Positions 21,930-33,644 of a DNA stretch of 64,000 nt are shown here, piece after piece. The position numbers were made by a program, and so were the translations under genes. The first letter of the stretch is position 1, and each line of letters begins with the position of its first letter. The DNA lies in assembly GCA_002946415.1 (NCBI GenBank), contig NJPS01000004.1:439001-503000 (forward strand), written 5' to 3'. The notes under the pieces were generated by a model. The model had not been told where the DNA came from and did no database searches. It saw only the letters and a list, made by a program, of their open reading frames with translations. The stretch is from Rutstroemia sp. NJR-2017a BVV2 (lineage: Eukaryota; Ascomycota; Leotiomycetes; Helotiales; Rutstroemiaceae).

Positions 21930-23132
21930 CTAGAGCAGAACTCTACTAGCAACGCTCAAAAGCCAAGCAGCATCATGCCATCCATCTGCCTCATTGGGAT
22001 TTAATGGCGGCATTTCTTCAACCAGAGAATCCTCCAACTCGTCAATGTGGAGATCTCTTTGTGAAGGGCGCGATGATATTTCTGAGCCCTCCTTTTCGTC
22101 CATTGTATCGACTTCGGTTTCTTCGCCGTCTTCTTCTACTGCGAATAAACTCCATCCGAGCATCTTCTCTACCCATCCACCGAGGCCCAATCTACTCGCC
22201 CGTGCCAGTTTCTGTACAACAGCTTCGTCGTTCCGTGCTTGGTCTGCATCTTCCACATCATATCCATCCTCTTCTACATCCACAAAATCCGGCTCCGCGG
22301 GATATTCTTCCTGCACGAAATCTCTATCGAAATACCCATCCCTCTCTCCTGGCAAGGGCGTGATCAATGCTGCTCTGCTGCCTCTCCTACTATTCGCTCG
22401 ACTGCCATATCTACTCATCGATCTACTAACTCCGCCTGCCATCGGCCCGAAACTCAAACTTCGTCTCGTGGTCAGCGGAGAGAATTCATCATCCGCATCA
22501 AAGGCTCCTGCTGCGCTGCCCCTTCTGCTTCCCTTCCTGCTCGCTTGTTCTCTTTCGCGTGCTAGTTCTCGCTCCAATGCTTCTTCTTCCTGATCGCGTT
22601 GAAGACTTGTGGAGCTGGCGCGCGAGGCGAGCCATGATTGGCCTTTGGATTCGCGCGTAGAGGTCGAGATCATGGCGCCTGCACGGAGGAGCCAGTCAGA
22701 GTCATTGCGGTCTTTTTCGCTGAACGTCGAGACGTCGAAGTCCCCGCGAGTGGTGGCATTGCGTAGATGGGAGTGTCGGGAGGGAGTGGTGGTTCCGGAG
22801 CGGTGGCCGGGACCGTGCGTGTGCGTGTGCGGAGTGTAGGTGGTTGTGAGAAGGTGAGTGCTGGATTTGGATTTGGGGATTGAGATGGAGGTGGGTGCGG
22901 CTTTGCGGAGCGAAACGCGAGATGTGGAGCGGGAGAGGACAGAGGGCGTGGTTGGGAGAGAAGGATTCTCTATGTAGGATGTATGGTCGTATGATGGGAT
23001 GTAGTCATCGTTTGCAGGAGGTAGTCTGGATGTTAGGGGTGCGAGTGTTAGGTGATTGAGACTAGTAGAAGAATGATTGTGACGGCGGGAGTGAGGGGAA
23101 TGTTGATTATATGCGATATCCATGATTGGCAA
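21930..23132 (-). CDS. DUF3984-family fungal protein
   Basis: Single exon of 400 residues, with an alternative start three codons in (MDIAYNQHSPH, 23123). The pattern matches the DUF3984 family of filamentous fungi: TPSVLSRSTSRVSLRK, a SSTHLL segment, SDWLLRAGAMISTSTRESKG, GQSWLASRASSTSLQ, an ELAREREQA helix, and a C-terminal GGWVEKMLGWSLF block followed by an acidic tail. Much of the protein is Ser/Arg-rich and probably disordered, with many RxxS phosphorylation-type sites. No enzyme motif is visible. It is divergent from ELP1 with 400 bp between starts. Function unknown. Confidence 0.82.
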   Translation of the reverse strand: MPIMDIAYNQHSPHSRRHNHSSTSLNHLTLAPLTSRLPPANDDYIPSYDHTSYIENPSLPTTPSVLSRSTSRVSLRKAAPTSISIPKSKSSTHLLTTTYTPHTHTHGPGHRSGTTTPSRHSHLRNATTRGDFDVSTFSEKDRNDSDWLLRAGAMISTSTRESKGQSWLASRASSTSLQRDQEEEALERELAREREQASRKGSRRGSAAGAFDADDEFSPLTTRRSLSFGPMAGGVSRSMSRYGSRANSRRGSRAALITPLPGERDGYFDRDFVQEEYPAEPDFVDVEEDGYDVEDADQARNDEAVVQKLARASRLGLGGWVEKMLGWSLFAVEEDGEETEVDTMDEKEGSEISSRPSQRDLHIDELEDSLVEEMPPLNPNEADGWHDAAWLLSVASRVLL

Positions 23133-23532
23133 TGGCTACAAAGCAAATGAGATCGACAAGAGGGCAAAGGCATTCAATTTATAAGAACTTCTATGACGAG
23201 AATGAATCGGAAGTGTATTCAGGTGGGGTGAGGAAGGGAGCAATATGTGGGAAGACGATTAATCTCACCACCGCTCCCTCAAGCAAACCTGGGGAAGCTG
23301 AACAGGGTCTAGGACGGCTTGAAGTTTTAGCGCGGTTCGCTAAATCCTGTTTCCTGCAAGAAATTTCACCTACATTTCTGGCTTGTGAAAATGACCGGGT
23401 TCATTTTTCGTGTGAGCGAATCAATTAATGCCTGATGAAAAAGGATGACTTACACATCTGGAATAGACCTATTTGCATAAATTTTATTTGCAGCCATTTC
23501 GATAGTCCTATGGTTTTTGGCATATTAAGAAT
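23133..23532. promoter_or_regulatory. Divergent promoter region, DUF3984 gene / ELP1
   Basis: 400 bp between opposed start codons. No clear TATA box or conserved motif was recognised. An ORF covering 23126-23428 has no resemblance to anything known and is taken as chance. Confidence 0.4.
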
Positions 23533-26500
23533 ATGAGGAACCTCAGAGGTATTCAATATGAGCAATGGAGACCTCCGGCTCTATACCAAAACAGGCCTGT
23601 AACGGCGGCAGCGTGGGATCTGGGTAATGACTCTGTCATTTGCACGGTTGGTCCTACCGAAAACAACGCTCTGATACAACTGGTCAGGATCAAGGGCAAC
23701 GGTAATGCACAGTAAGTTTTCTGTATATTACTTTGTTGTGGAGTATATACTGACTGGTATACAGACAAGACTCGCTCATTGCATCGTGGGACGTACCCTC
23801 GCCAAATCCAGACTTACCCTGCGATAAAGTCTTGGATCTTCACTATTTTGGTGACAATTTAACATCATGTCTCGTTCTTGCCGGCGGCGACATCATTGTC
23901 GTCAGAGAAGAGCCTCTACCGGGGGAGGGACAAATCGAGATCATGGGCTCAGTCGATGCGGGCATCACAGCTGCAAGATGGTCACCTGATGAGGAATTAC
24001 TGGCAATCACAACCAAGGAGAACACTGTGATATGGATGAGTCGCACATTTGACGGTGTTGCGGATGCTACTATGACTTCTGAGGACCTGAAGGCTTCAAA
24101 CCATGTATCTGTTGGTTGGGGTAAAAAGGAGACCCAATTCCAAGGCAGAGGAGCCAAGGCCCTACGAGATCCGACTATGCCTGAAAAGACTGATGAAGGT
24201 GTTCTCAGTCCAAATGATGACTCGAGAGTCAGTATTAGCTGGAGGGGAGACGGTGCTTATCTTGCTATATCCACTATTGAAGCTGCGACTCGCCGCATTA
24301 ACCGAGTATACTCCAGAGAGGGCGTGCTTGATAGTGTGAGTGAGCCTGTTGATGGTCTAGAAGGTGCTTTAAGTTGGAGACCTTCTGGAAATCTCATCGC
24401 TGGGATTCAGCGACTTGAAGAAAGAATAGATGTAGTGTTCTTCGAGCGCAACGGCTTACGACACGGCCAGTTTAGTCTGCGCCTTACCCCTGAGCAACGA
24501 CAACTTCCGAACCAGCATATCAGCTTGGCTTGGAACTCCGACTCAACGGTTTTAGCAGTCATAATGGCCGATTGCACTCAACTATGGACGATGGGCAACT
24601 ACCATTGGTATCTCAAACAAGAAATTAAAAACCATCATGCTGGGCCCCTCTCCACAAACCCGGTTATGTGGCATCCTGAAAAGCCCTTGCGAGTTCTACT
24701 CGCTGCTCCAGATAGTGTTGACATGGCTGAATATATTCTTACAACAGCTCGTGGTTCGTTGGCGCCGCCACACGATTTTGGTGTTGTGGCAGTTATAGAT
24801 GGCCAAACACTCAAGGTTACGCCTTTCCGGACCGCTAACATTCCTCCTCCCATGGGGCTCCATGAAGTCACTGTTCACTCCAATGCCATCGATGTAGCAA
24901 TAACTGCCGATGCATCCAGAATCGCAGTACTTCACCAGACCGGGATTTCGATGTTTGAGTGGGATGTGAGCAAAGGCGCTGCGTCAGCGCCAGCTCTGTC
25001 AGGGAGGTTTACATTCGAGAAGGGAAGTAGTCCCGTCGCTATCTATCAACAGATTTGTTTCAGTGGCAAGGAGGAGGTACTGGTTCTGGGACGCAACGAA
25101 ACTAGCTCCACAATTCAGGGCTACTACTTCAGTGATGAGACTGGCCGAATGGAAGAAAAAGCCGTGGAAAACCACCCGACGGCTTCAGTCTCAACCTTGT
25201 CGAGCTTCCTAGAGGATGGAGTTATGCACCCATACGTCCAGACCAGTTCGGGAGATTTGCATAGCTTGTCATTTGGAGATGTTTCGCTGTCATCTTGCAA
25301 CTTCTCCAGACAGTTGCCATGGATCGATATAATTCCATTCAGCGATGGTCAAAACGCATACGAGGACGGAAGAATAGCTTTTGGACTGTCGAGCAATGGA
25401 CACTTATTCGCAAATTCACGATTGTTAGTTCGCAACTGTACATCATTTCTTGTCACACCAGCGCATCTTATTTATACAACCACCACGCATCTCCTCAAAT
25501 TCGTTCACATTACAGAAGTTCATGGTAAGTTTAGCGTTTCCTGCGTTCTGATTCGATACTAAGACGTATTAGATCTTGAAATACCACCTGATGACCCGGA
25601 GATTGACGAAAGATGTCGAAGTATTGAGCGTGGAGCTCGCTTAGTGACTGCGATGCCGACATCCTTGAGTCTCATTCTACAGATGCCCCGAGGAAATCTG
25701 GAAACCATCTATCCTCGTGCCATGGTTCTGGCAGGCATTCGAAAACTTATCGAGGAGAAAAACTACAGGAAAGCCTTTACTCATTGCAGAACACAGAGAG
25801 TGGATATGAACATCCTGTATGATCATGCTCCGGAGCAATTTCTGTCAAATGTGGCACTTTTCATTGATCAGGTTAAGAAAATAACATATATTGACTTGTT
25901 CTTATCATCGTTGAGGTATGTAAGCAAATTCGACGGGCAGAAATTTTACGGCTGACGAGATCTAATGTAGGGAAGAAGATGTTACCCAAACAATGTATAA
26001 GGAGACAAAGGTTGCCGCTCAAAATGGCAATACTTTACCTATGGTCGATGGCGCTAATGGTGCTACACCCCATGCTCCCAGCCTGGACGTCACCACTAGT
26101 AGAACATCGAAAGTGAACAAGATCTGCGACGCCGTCCTTGAAGTTCTGAAAACACGTACTGCAACCAACTTGCAAAACATTATCACGGCGAATGTGTGCA
26201 AAAACCCCCCTGCGCTGGATGATGGGCTTCTAGTTGTTGCTCAGCTAATGAAAGAGGATGAAGCTATGGCTGACAAGGCTGTTGAGCACATCTGTTTCCT
26301 GGCGGACGTGAACAGGTTGTACGAAAATGCACTTGGTCTTTACGATCTAGACCTCGCTCTGCTGGTCGCACAACAATCACAAAAGGATCCCCGAGAGTAC
26401 CTGCCATTCATGCAAAATCTACAACAGATGACCGAACTGCGTAGGAAGTTCAGCATCGACGATTACTTGTCTCGTCATGTCAAAGCTCTCAACCATCTGC

Positions 26501-27687
26501 ATGAATTGAACGCATTTGAAGAACTCCAGAAATATACGCAAAAGCATGCGCTTTACAAATCTGCTTTGGCCATCTACCGCTACAACCCAGAACCTCTCGC
26601 TATCATCACCGGTCTCTACGCAGAATATCTAGAGTCAAAATCTATGCACAAAGAAGCTGCTCTAGCCTACGAATCCCTCCACAACTACGAAAAAGCCACA
26701 GCACGCTATCTTTCCTCCGGCCCTGCCCAATGGCGCGAAACACTCTTCTGCGCTCTCTCCCAAACTCCCCCAGTCTCTGGTGACGCTCTCACCTCCCTAG
26801 CAACATCCATCTTCGACGCCCTCATCGAACACAAAGACTACTACTCCGCCGCCACCCTCCAACTCGACTACCTCAACTCCCTAGAAACCGCCCTCCGCAC
26901 CCTCTGCAAAGGCTATTTCTTCGCCGACGCCCTGCACCTCACCGCGCTAAAGTCCCGGCCCGACCTCCTCGAATCCATCATCGACCCCGGTCTCGGTGAC
27001 GCCCTCGCCTCCTCCACCGAACTCCTCGCCGACTGCAAAGCCCAGCTTCTCGCACAAGTGCCGCGTATCCGCGAACTGCGCATCAAAGCCGTTGCTGATC
27101 CGCTAGCTTTCTACGAAGGGGAACGCGGCGGTGACGGTGATCTCCCCGATGATGTAAGTGTGGCAGCGAGCTCACGGGTGAGCACCAATCGCAGTATGTT
27201 TACGCGGTATACGGGGAACGGGAGTGTGGGGACGGTGGGCACGGGGGTGAGTAGGGCGACGAGTAAGAATCGACGCAGAGAGGAGAGGAAGAGGGCGAGG
27301 GGGAAGAAGGGGAGTGTGTATGAGGAGGAGTATCTGGTGGGGAGTGTGAGGAGGTTGATTGAGAGGGTGGAGAGTAGTAGGGGGGAGGTGGATCGTTTGG
27401 TTGCGGGGCTGGTGAGGAGGGGGATGTGGGAGCGGGCGAGAGCTATTGAGGGTGCGTTGGCGGAGGTGGTGGGGATGTGTCAGGGCTGTTTGGAGGAGGT
27501 GTTTGGTGCTGCGCAGCAGGAAAATAAGGTGGATGTTTCCGGCAGTGCTGGTGGTGTACAGGGTCAGGAGGAGTATAGACCTGTTGGTGGGGATGCGGTT
27601 TTGCAGGACAGTCTAAAGGCTGCGGCGATGAAAAAGGAAGTACCTCATATCTCAGCTTTTGAGAGATTGTCTTTGCTGGGTACTTAA
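23533..27687 (+). CDS. ELP1: Elongator complex subunit 1 (IKI3/ELP1)
   Basis: Four exons (23533-23711, 23765-25524, 25573-25915, 25971-27687) encode 1332 residues, close to yeast Elp1. Elp1 is the scaffold of Elongator, which installs cm5U/mcm5-type modifications at wobble uridine 34 of tRNAs. The start MRNLRGIQYEQW matches the family. The first about 700 residues form the WD40 double propeller (ITAARWSPDEELLAITT, VSISWRGDGAYLAIS, LTPAHLIY). The middle is the helical repeat region (YRKAFTHCRTQRVDMN, QKDPREYLPFMQNLQ, LHNYEKATARYL, AAATLQLDYL-like). Near the C-terminus lies the basic SKNRRREERKRARGKKG stretch, the conserved tRNA-binding and phosphorylated region, followed by EEEYLVGSVRRLIERV. 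The protein ends in the conserved HISAFERLSLLGT-type segment. Confidence 0.95.
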
Positions 27688-27885
27688 GATATATAAATTT
27701 TTGCCTAGCACTTGGAATCGCACAATTATAGGCAAATTTCAAATTAAGTACAGCGTGGCTTGTGAAATGGTAGAAAATAAGTGATATGTTTCCTCTTTTT
27801 TTATTTTTGCAATAACGACGACATTGCCATGTCTGTTATAACGTTATTTACATTTATATCCTTCATACATAATATACATGCATCG

Positions 27886-29103
27886 TTAAGCCGTCACCGT
27901 AGCAGCAGGAGCGGGCTCAGGAGGTGTGGAAGTTTTCTCCCCACCACCAACCCTACTCAAACCCGCCTGTCCCATCGCAGCCGCTCTCCTTCTTGAGATA
28001 ACCTTTCCGATCTTAAGCAACATCCCCTTCGTCAACTTGCCCTTGCCCTTCGCTTTCCTCAACTTCCTCGCTTTCCTATTGATCTCCTTCAACGGGGTAT
28101 CCATCTCCCTCGACATCTTCTTCTTCTCCGCAATCTCCATGTCCTCTGCCACCTTCTTAGCAACATACTCAGGATCGTGTCTCGTTCTAAAAATCGAGTA
28201 TTTATTCCTCAGCTCATCGATCACGCTCCCGGGCATCGGTGGTGTCAACAGCGTTGGCACGAACGTCATCTCTTCGACCTCTCGTCTCAGTGTATCGCAG
28301 GGATAATCTTCCTTCTCCTTAATAGAATCCGGATTGGGTTTTGGCCATGGAATTACGATGTTAAGCCCAGGGATTATGCGCTGCCAGCGGCTTTTCTGCG
28401 CATGTCGGTCGTGGAATATTTTGTGGTGAGCGAGCTTGCGTACGATTACGTCGCGGGTTACGCCCGTTGTAGCGTCTGTTAGGGGAGTGACGAGTTTGAC
28501 GTGCTTCAGAGAGATGCCTCTGGGGATGGAGCGGATGGGTCGTTGGTCGGGGTCTTCGGCTGTGCGCATCCATTCGGGGACTATGACGTCGGCCTGTTGT
28601 GATAGTGGTTAGTTGATGTTCAATTGCAACATAGAGAGGAACGTGGCTAGAGGGCAGCATACCATATTCATCCCCTCTACCGTAACCTCAGCCCTCTTCT
28701 TATCAATCGATATTACCGGCCCAATCTTCCCTTTGTCCCTCCCCTCCAAGATCACTACTCTATCACCCTCTCGGATATTCAAAAACTTCCCACCCCACAA
28801 CTCCAATATCTCCTCTGCCTCCGCTCGCCTCAGTCTCGGCCCCTGTATATGCTGCGAGTCCAACGCTCCGTATGTTTCCTTGTTCTTCCCTACATCTCTC
28901 CGCGGAGCCAATGGTCCCAGTTCCCAGTTCTCCTTGTGAGCCCTTTTAGCTTCGGCGAACCTTTTGTCGGCCTCGCGTTCGAGCACGAGACGTTGCTCGT
29001 TCTGCGTCTTCCATTTCTCGCGGAGGGTTCGCTCTTTGCGTCGCATCAGACGACGAGCCGCTTGCTTTTCGGCAAGGGCTGTTCGTCGGAGGACTTTTTG
29101 CAT
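27886..29103 (-). CDS. MRPL40: Mitochondrial large-subunit ribosomal protein uL24m
   Basis: Two exons (29103-28663 and 28593-27886) encode 382 residues. The KOW motif typical of L24 is clear: FLNIREGDRVVILEGRDKGK followed by IGPVISIDKKRAEVTVEGMN, interrupted in phase 0 by the only intron, then ADVIVPEW. The N-terminus is strongly basic (ARRLMRRKERTLREKW) and the C-terminus is a Lys/Arg-rich extension (KARKLRKAKGKGKLTK), as usual for fungal mitoribosomal proteins much longer than the bacterial homologue. Expected in the mitochondrial 54S subunit. It converges on ELP1, with 198 bp between stop codons. The symbol follows yeast nomenclature. Confidence 0.88.
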
Positions 29104-31018
29104 GGTGGTGGTGGTGGAGGACGAGGGGAGGAAGTAGAGGGGTCAATTGAGGCTCGCTGTGGTGTTCGACTTTTTTTGGATGGAGCTTGGGATTGATTTG
29201 AGGCTAGCTTGTTTTTAGACTAGTGTGATTTCATGATGATTCTTGGTAGCATGGCACGTGACACTAGTAGCTCGGCGTCGGCGTTTTAATGATTCTGGTT
29301 TACGGTTCAGGGGCAAATTGTCGGAAGGTATCATTTGCGAGGCAGATTTGCCAATTTAAGTCACACACAGGTTTTGGTCTGCTTCCTTTGAACGTTCATA
29401 TGATGGTATGGTTTATGTGAACTTTGAAGCTGCGAAAGCATATCACGATCAGTGAATACGGAGTTACTGCATTGCCGGAATCCGGTATTCGCAAGTAAGT
29501 ATGGGACCAATAGTACAGTTCTTCCCTCGCAGTCCTGTCCTGTCCTATCTTTCCGTGGGCTGGCGATGTGCATGTGCATGCCCCAGTCCAGTCCACAGGT
29601 CAAAGAGTGAGGCGCGGCACATTAAGTTGCTACTGGCACAACTGCGCCAAACTGGTAAAGTGGTAAGCTCAGCCCCATACGGTGTGCGTAAACTTGGCGG
29701 ATATCTCCTGAGGATGGGGACGTGCTTTGAGTCTGACATTCTGTTTGCGGCAAGGAAAGGGAAAGGAAAGCAAGACAAGTTGACATCCTTAACTTCCCAA
29801 CTCTTTTTGTTAGTGATTATGCTTTCCGGTGACTTTGTTAACCATGTTGGGTATCGGGGAAGAGTCATGTTTTACCATGTCTTCTGGAATCCCAGGGACC
29901 TTGATGGGCGAAATGGATACGGGCACAGGCAATATGGTCATGGATGTCACTACGACAGTAATATTGGTTTCGTTGTGTTGTCGGTACTAGTTCGTAGAGC
30001 AGATAGTTTGCTAAGTCTCCTCCATTCATTATTACTTTGTTTGGGGTCTTTTGGGAGATAATGTCCACTTGTATAGCACTTTGGATATGAATTGCGGGTA
30101 CCAGTAGAATATACCGAAATACGTCTAGAAACAGTGGAAGAGATATCCAGCATGGTAGCTTGAGATGGGATGGGACTCATGGGAGATGAGACGAGGTTCG
30201 AGAAGGGAGACGTATTTGCCTGTCCGCCCGGTATCCCAGCGGTAGACAGGTGCAGGTGCAGACGTAGGATAGCTAGCTGTACCTGGAAGAAACATACACA
30301 TAAACACACCCATACCGTAACCCCATAACCATAACTACCTGGTTGCAGCCACAGACAGTGTAGAGTCATGGCCAGTCATGGCCAGTCATGGTCCAGTCAT
30401 GGAGCCAGCAGACGAGATTGAAAGGGTGTGGTGAATGGAACAAGTACTCCGTACAAGCCCCTAAATTGTCAGATATGGGAGAGTTGGAGACCATGGGAGA
30501 CCTCTGAAATGTCCCAAGAGGATGTTGAGGCTATGGAGGCTGTACTGTGCGCAACGGATTTCTTGGTAATTCATGCTCGTGGACAGCACTCTCCTCATGG
30601 TATTTAATCATCGAAGTCGCCTTCCAGAACATCCGTACTTGCTTCGTCGTAAATCATTGATTGATTCATTGATAGATTGTTTGATTCACCCCGTATCCGC
30701 CGCGTTGCCTGCCCAGCTTTTTGGGTTATTTATTTATTAATTGATCATCCCCTGGGTTATCACTATTGTTGCCTTATTTCTCCATAGCGCATACAGTTTA
30801 TAGGTTAAGGCATCAACTTTTTGGCCGGCTAGCTCTTAGGTTTCTCCAAAGGTTGTCTGCCTTTCTCAACTTCCATTTCCACCTTCAACAACCTCCTTCC
30901 AATTAACGACACTTCCATCTTCAACGAGACTTACGATTTACTCGAATCAAATACCCATCCGATCAACCCTTTGACTTAGTCGCTCTCTTAACAACTTCAT
31001 CCATTTGTCTATTTTAAA
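29104..31018. other. Long intergenic region upstream of MRPL40 and RHO1
   Basis: About 1.9 kb between two divergent genes. The longest frame (29501-30061, plus) has no domain, odd composition and no splice support, so I do not call it. It contains a short tandem repeat at 30364-30406. A long promoter and 5' leader for RHO1 would fit, with pyrimidine-rich tracts just before its ATG. Confidence 0.4.
30364..30406. repeat. Short tandem repeat, AGTCATGGCC x4
   Basis: Four adjacent copies of AGTCATGGCC with lengths 10, 10, 11 and 12. The last two carry an extra T or AG before CC. Confidence 0.9.
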
Positions 31019-31996
31019 ATGGCGGAAATCCGTCGAAAGCTTGTCATTGTAGGAGATGGTGCCTGCGGTAAGACTTGCTTGTTGATGTAAGTACCTGTCC
31101 ATTTATCAAGAGCTCTTTGGAGAGATCAACTTGATGGAAGTCTTTGGTACTGATGATTTGATAGTGTCTTCTCCAAGGGTACTTTCCCAGAGGTAAGCCT
31201 TTCACCGACTCCTGACGATTATGCGACTGCAATGCACAGCGGCCAGACCATCGCGTCAAACGCCTACGGATATCAACAACCAACATTCTGATACAGATTC
31301 ATCATATAAATGGGATCGATTGCTGATAGTGTTCTGCTATAGGTCTATGTCCCAACTGTCTTCGAGAACTATGTTGCCGATGTCGAGGTTGATGGAAAGC
31401 ACGTTGAGTTGGCTCTATGGGATACGGCTGGACAAGAAGATTACGATCGACTCCGACCTCTATCATACCCCGATTCGCATGTTATTTTGATCTGTTACGC
31501 CATTGATTCCCCAGATTCCCTTGACAACGTTCAGGAGAAGGTACGATCAGATGCCCAACTTACAACAGGTTGACGCCTTGATAAGACAACTGCTGACACG
31601 TGCTCCTCCAACAGTGGATCTCCGAAGTTCTTCACTTCTGCAGTGGTCTACCCATTGTTCTCGTTGGCTGCAAGATGGATTTACGTAACGACCAAAAGAC
31701 CAAAGATGAGCTGAAGAAGACAAACCAGAGCCCTGTTACCGTGGAACAGGTAAGAAATGATTGGACGCAATATGCCTCATCCCATCAGCTATACGACAGC
31801 ATCAGAGATATGATCCAAGAACACAAGCTAACACTTAAACCCATAGGCCACAAAGGTTGCTGATAAGATCGGTGCTTACAAGTCTCTTGAGTGTTCGGCA
31901 AAGACCAACGAGGGTGTGCGTGAGGTCTTCGAACACGCCACCCGTGCTGCACTCTTGACCAAGAAGGAGAAGAAGAAGAAGTGCATTGTTCTGTAA
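31019..31996 (+). CDS. RHO1: Rho1 small GTPase
   Basis: Five exons (31019-31086, 31165-31192, 31343-31540, 31615-31749, 31847-31996) encode 192 residues. Rho1 controls cell-wall glucan synthesis, protein kinase C and actin polarity at the plasma membrane. Visible motifs: [20 protein letters not shown] (P-loop), [20 protein letters not shown] (effector/switch I), [20 protein letters not shown] (switch II), [10 protein letters not shown], the Rho insert region [29 protein letters not shown], and a polybasic tail [11 protein letters not shown] ending in a CaaX box (CIVL), consistent with geranylgeranylation. Exon 2 is only 28 nt. Sequence is canonical for Rho1 rather than Cdc42 or Rac. Confidence 0.97.
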
Positions 31997-33644
31997 AGCT
32001 ACTATTATCGACCTTCTCTTTCTTTTAATGCGATCGGATTCTATTTTATTGCGAAACTAGCTCCCTCTGTTGGATGACGGGTTGCATGCTACCGAGACGA
32101 TATATGTGCTTACAGACTGTGCATGGCTTCTCTAAATTGGCATTGACCTATCGTCCCCCCCATGACCGATAATTCGTGGACAAATTTATTCAAATACCTC
32201 ACACGGCATGCATCGACGTTCTCCTAAACATAACGGATTTCGGCACAGTATCTCGGGCATAAGACGGACGACGAATCTTCTTCCGCGTACCTATGTCATG
32301 CTATTTCTTCTCTGTTTCTCTTTTCGCAAGATCTTTGTCTTTCCTCGTCTTTTTCCTCATATGCGGTTGAGAATGGATCTGAATCATAAGGGTGCTGCGT
32401 TACGTCTGTTCTTTTACCTCTCGTTGCTTTCCGTTATGGGTCGATTGGGCACATGGAGATTAGGGGATGGACTTTCGCAATTTTGTACGGTGTAATAGCA
32501 ATAGGCGTAGTCTATCAAGAGATGTTTTTTTTGAAAACCTGATCTTCGTATATACATATATTTGAGGCGTTTTGCTTGATATGATTGCTTACGGTGCGTT
32601 CACGTGTAATAATGAAACGCAAGTGGTCTCACTCCCATGTAAGAGTACTCTAGATTCCCTGGATTCAGTATGACGCGCTCATAGATGCAGGCGCTCTACA
32701 CATCTCGATGTTCACAACCCTTCGACTTTCCAACTTGCCTCTTACAGCAGGGGTCACGAATATCTCTCCTACTGCGCCCAGCCTTTCTGCCGTATTGCGC
32801 CACTACAAATAAGACGGACAACATTCGAGGTGCCCGATATTCCATGACCCGCGCGGCAGGCTAAGCGCTGAGATACTTCGAACGACGTGGGGTTGCTTGA
32901 GACGACTTTAAACCGGATCAATGTTGTGGTCAACAGAATGTGACTATCCGCGCGGTGGGAGCTGCGTTTATAACATCATGATTGTTGGGTATGGGCTGCA
33001 TTGTGTTGGTGTAGTATTGAAGGACGGAAATGTGGACTAGGTGAGGAAACTGACGGTAACTATAATAATGAAAGAAGCCTCGTTGAGGATGACCTCGCGA
33101 CAATGCGGTCTGTCGAGTTGTGACGACATCGCGGGGAAGTGTGCTGGTCAAGTGAATGGTCGAGGCCAATCTCGGGATTCGAGAGCTCGGCACTCGTATG
33201 TTGGCGAAACTGAAGATCGCCGTTCGCAAGCATAACAAGAAAGCCTCCACGCACACCGAGGCACAATACTGGGGCTTTGAAGATTTCCTAGGTCTCTTTT
33301 CCTGGGTCGACATCTTTTCATAGTGTCGGCGCCATAGCATGCCTTCGCTAGAGAAGATATGACCTCCATAGCTGGAGCCCATAAACCGATTCATTGGAAG
33401 TGAAAGCATCACTTGCCAATCAATATGCGTACACCTGACTAACTTCTTAATCTCGATATCTTATAGAGACTCACTCTGCTGAGTGGTTGCTTTTGTCTCG
33501 AATCATTCACTTTCTGCAAAAAGCTGCACTAGCCCAGTTCACTTTCACATTCTCGCCTTAACTCTACTTACTTTCCGACCACACCTTCCATTTCTATTTC
33601 CCAATAGAGTTGTCAACATCAAAACAAAATATCACAACCCAGAC
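31997..33644. other. Intergenic region, no gene seen
   Basis: About 1.65 kb. The first part is RHO1 3' sequence. Short frames on both strands have no recognisable features. Confidence 0.4.

Noticed and set aside
29501..30061. 186-codon open frame as a gene
   Set aside because: No domain, no conserved-looking segment, no splice logic, and it overlaps equal-size frames on the other strand.
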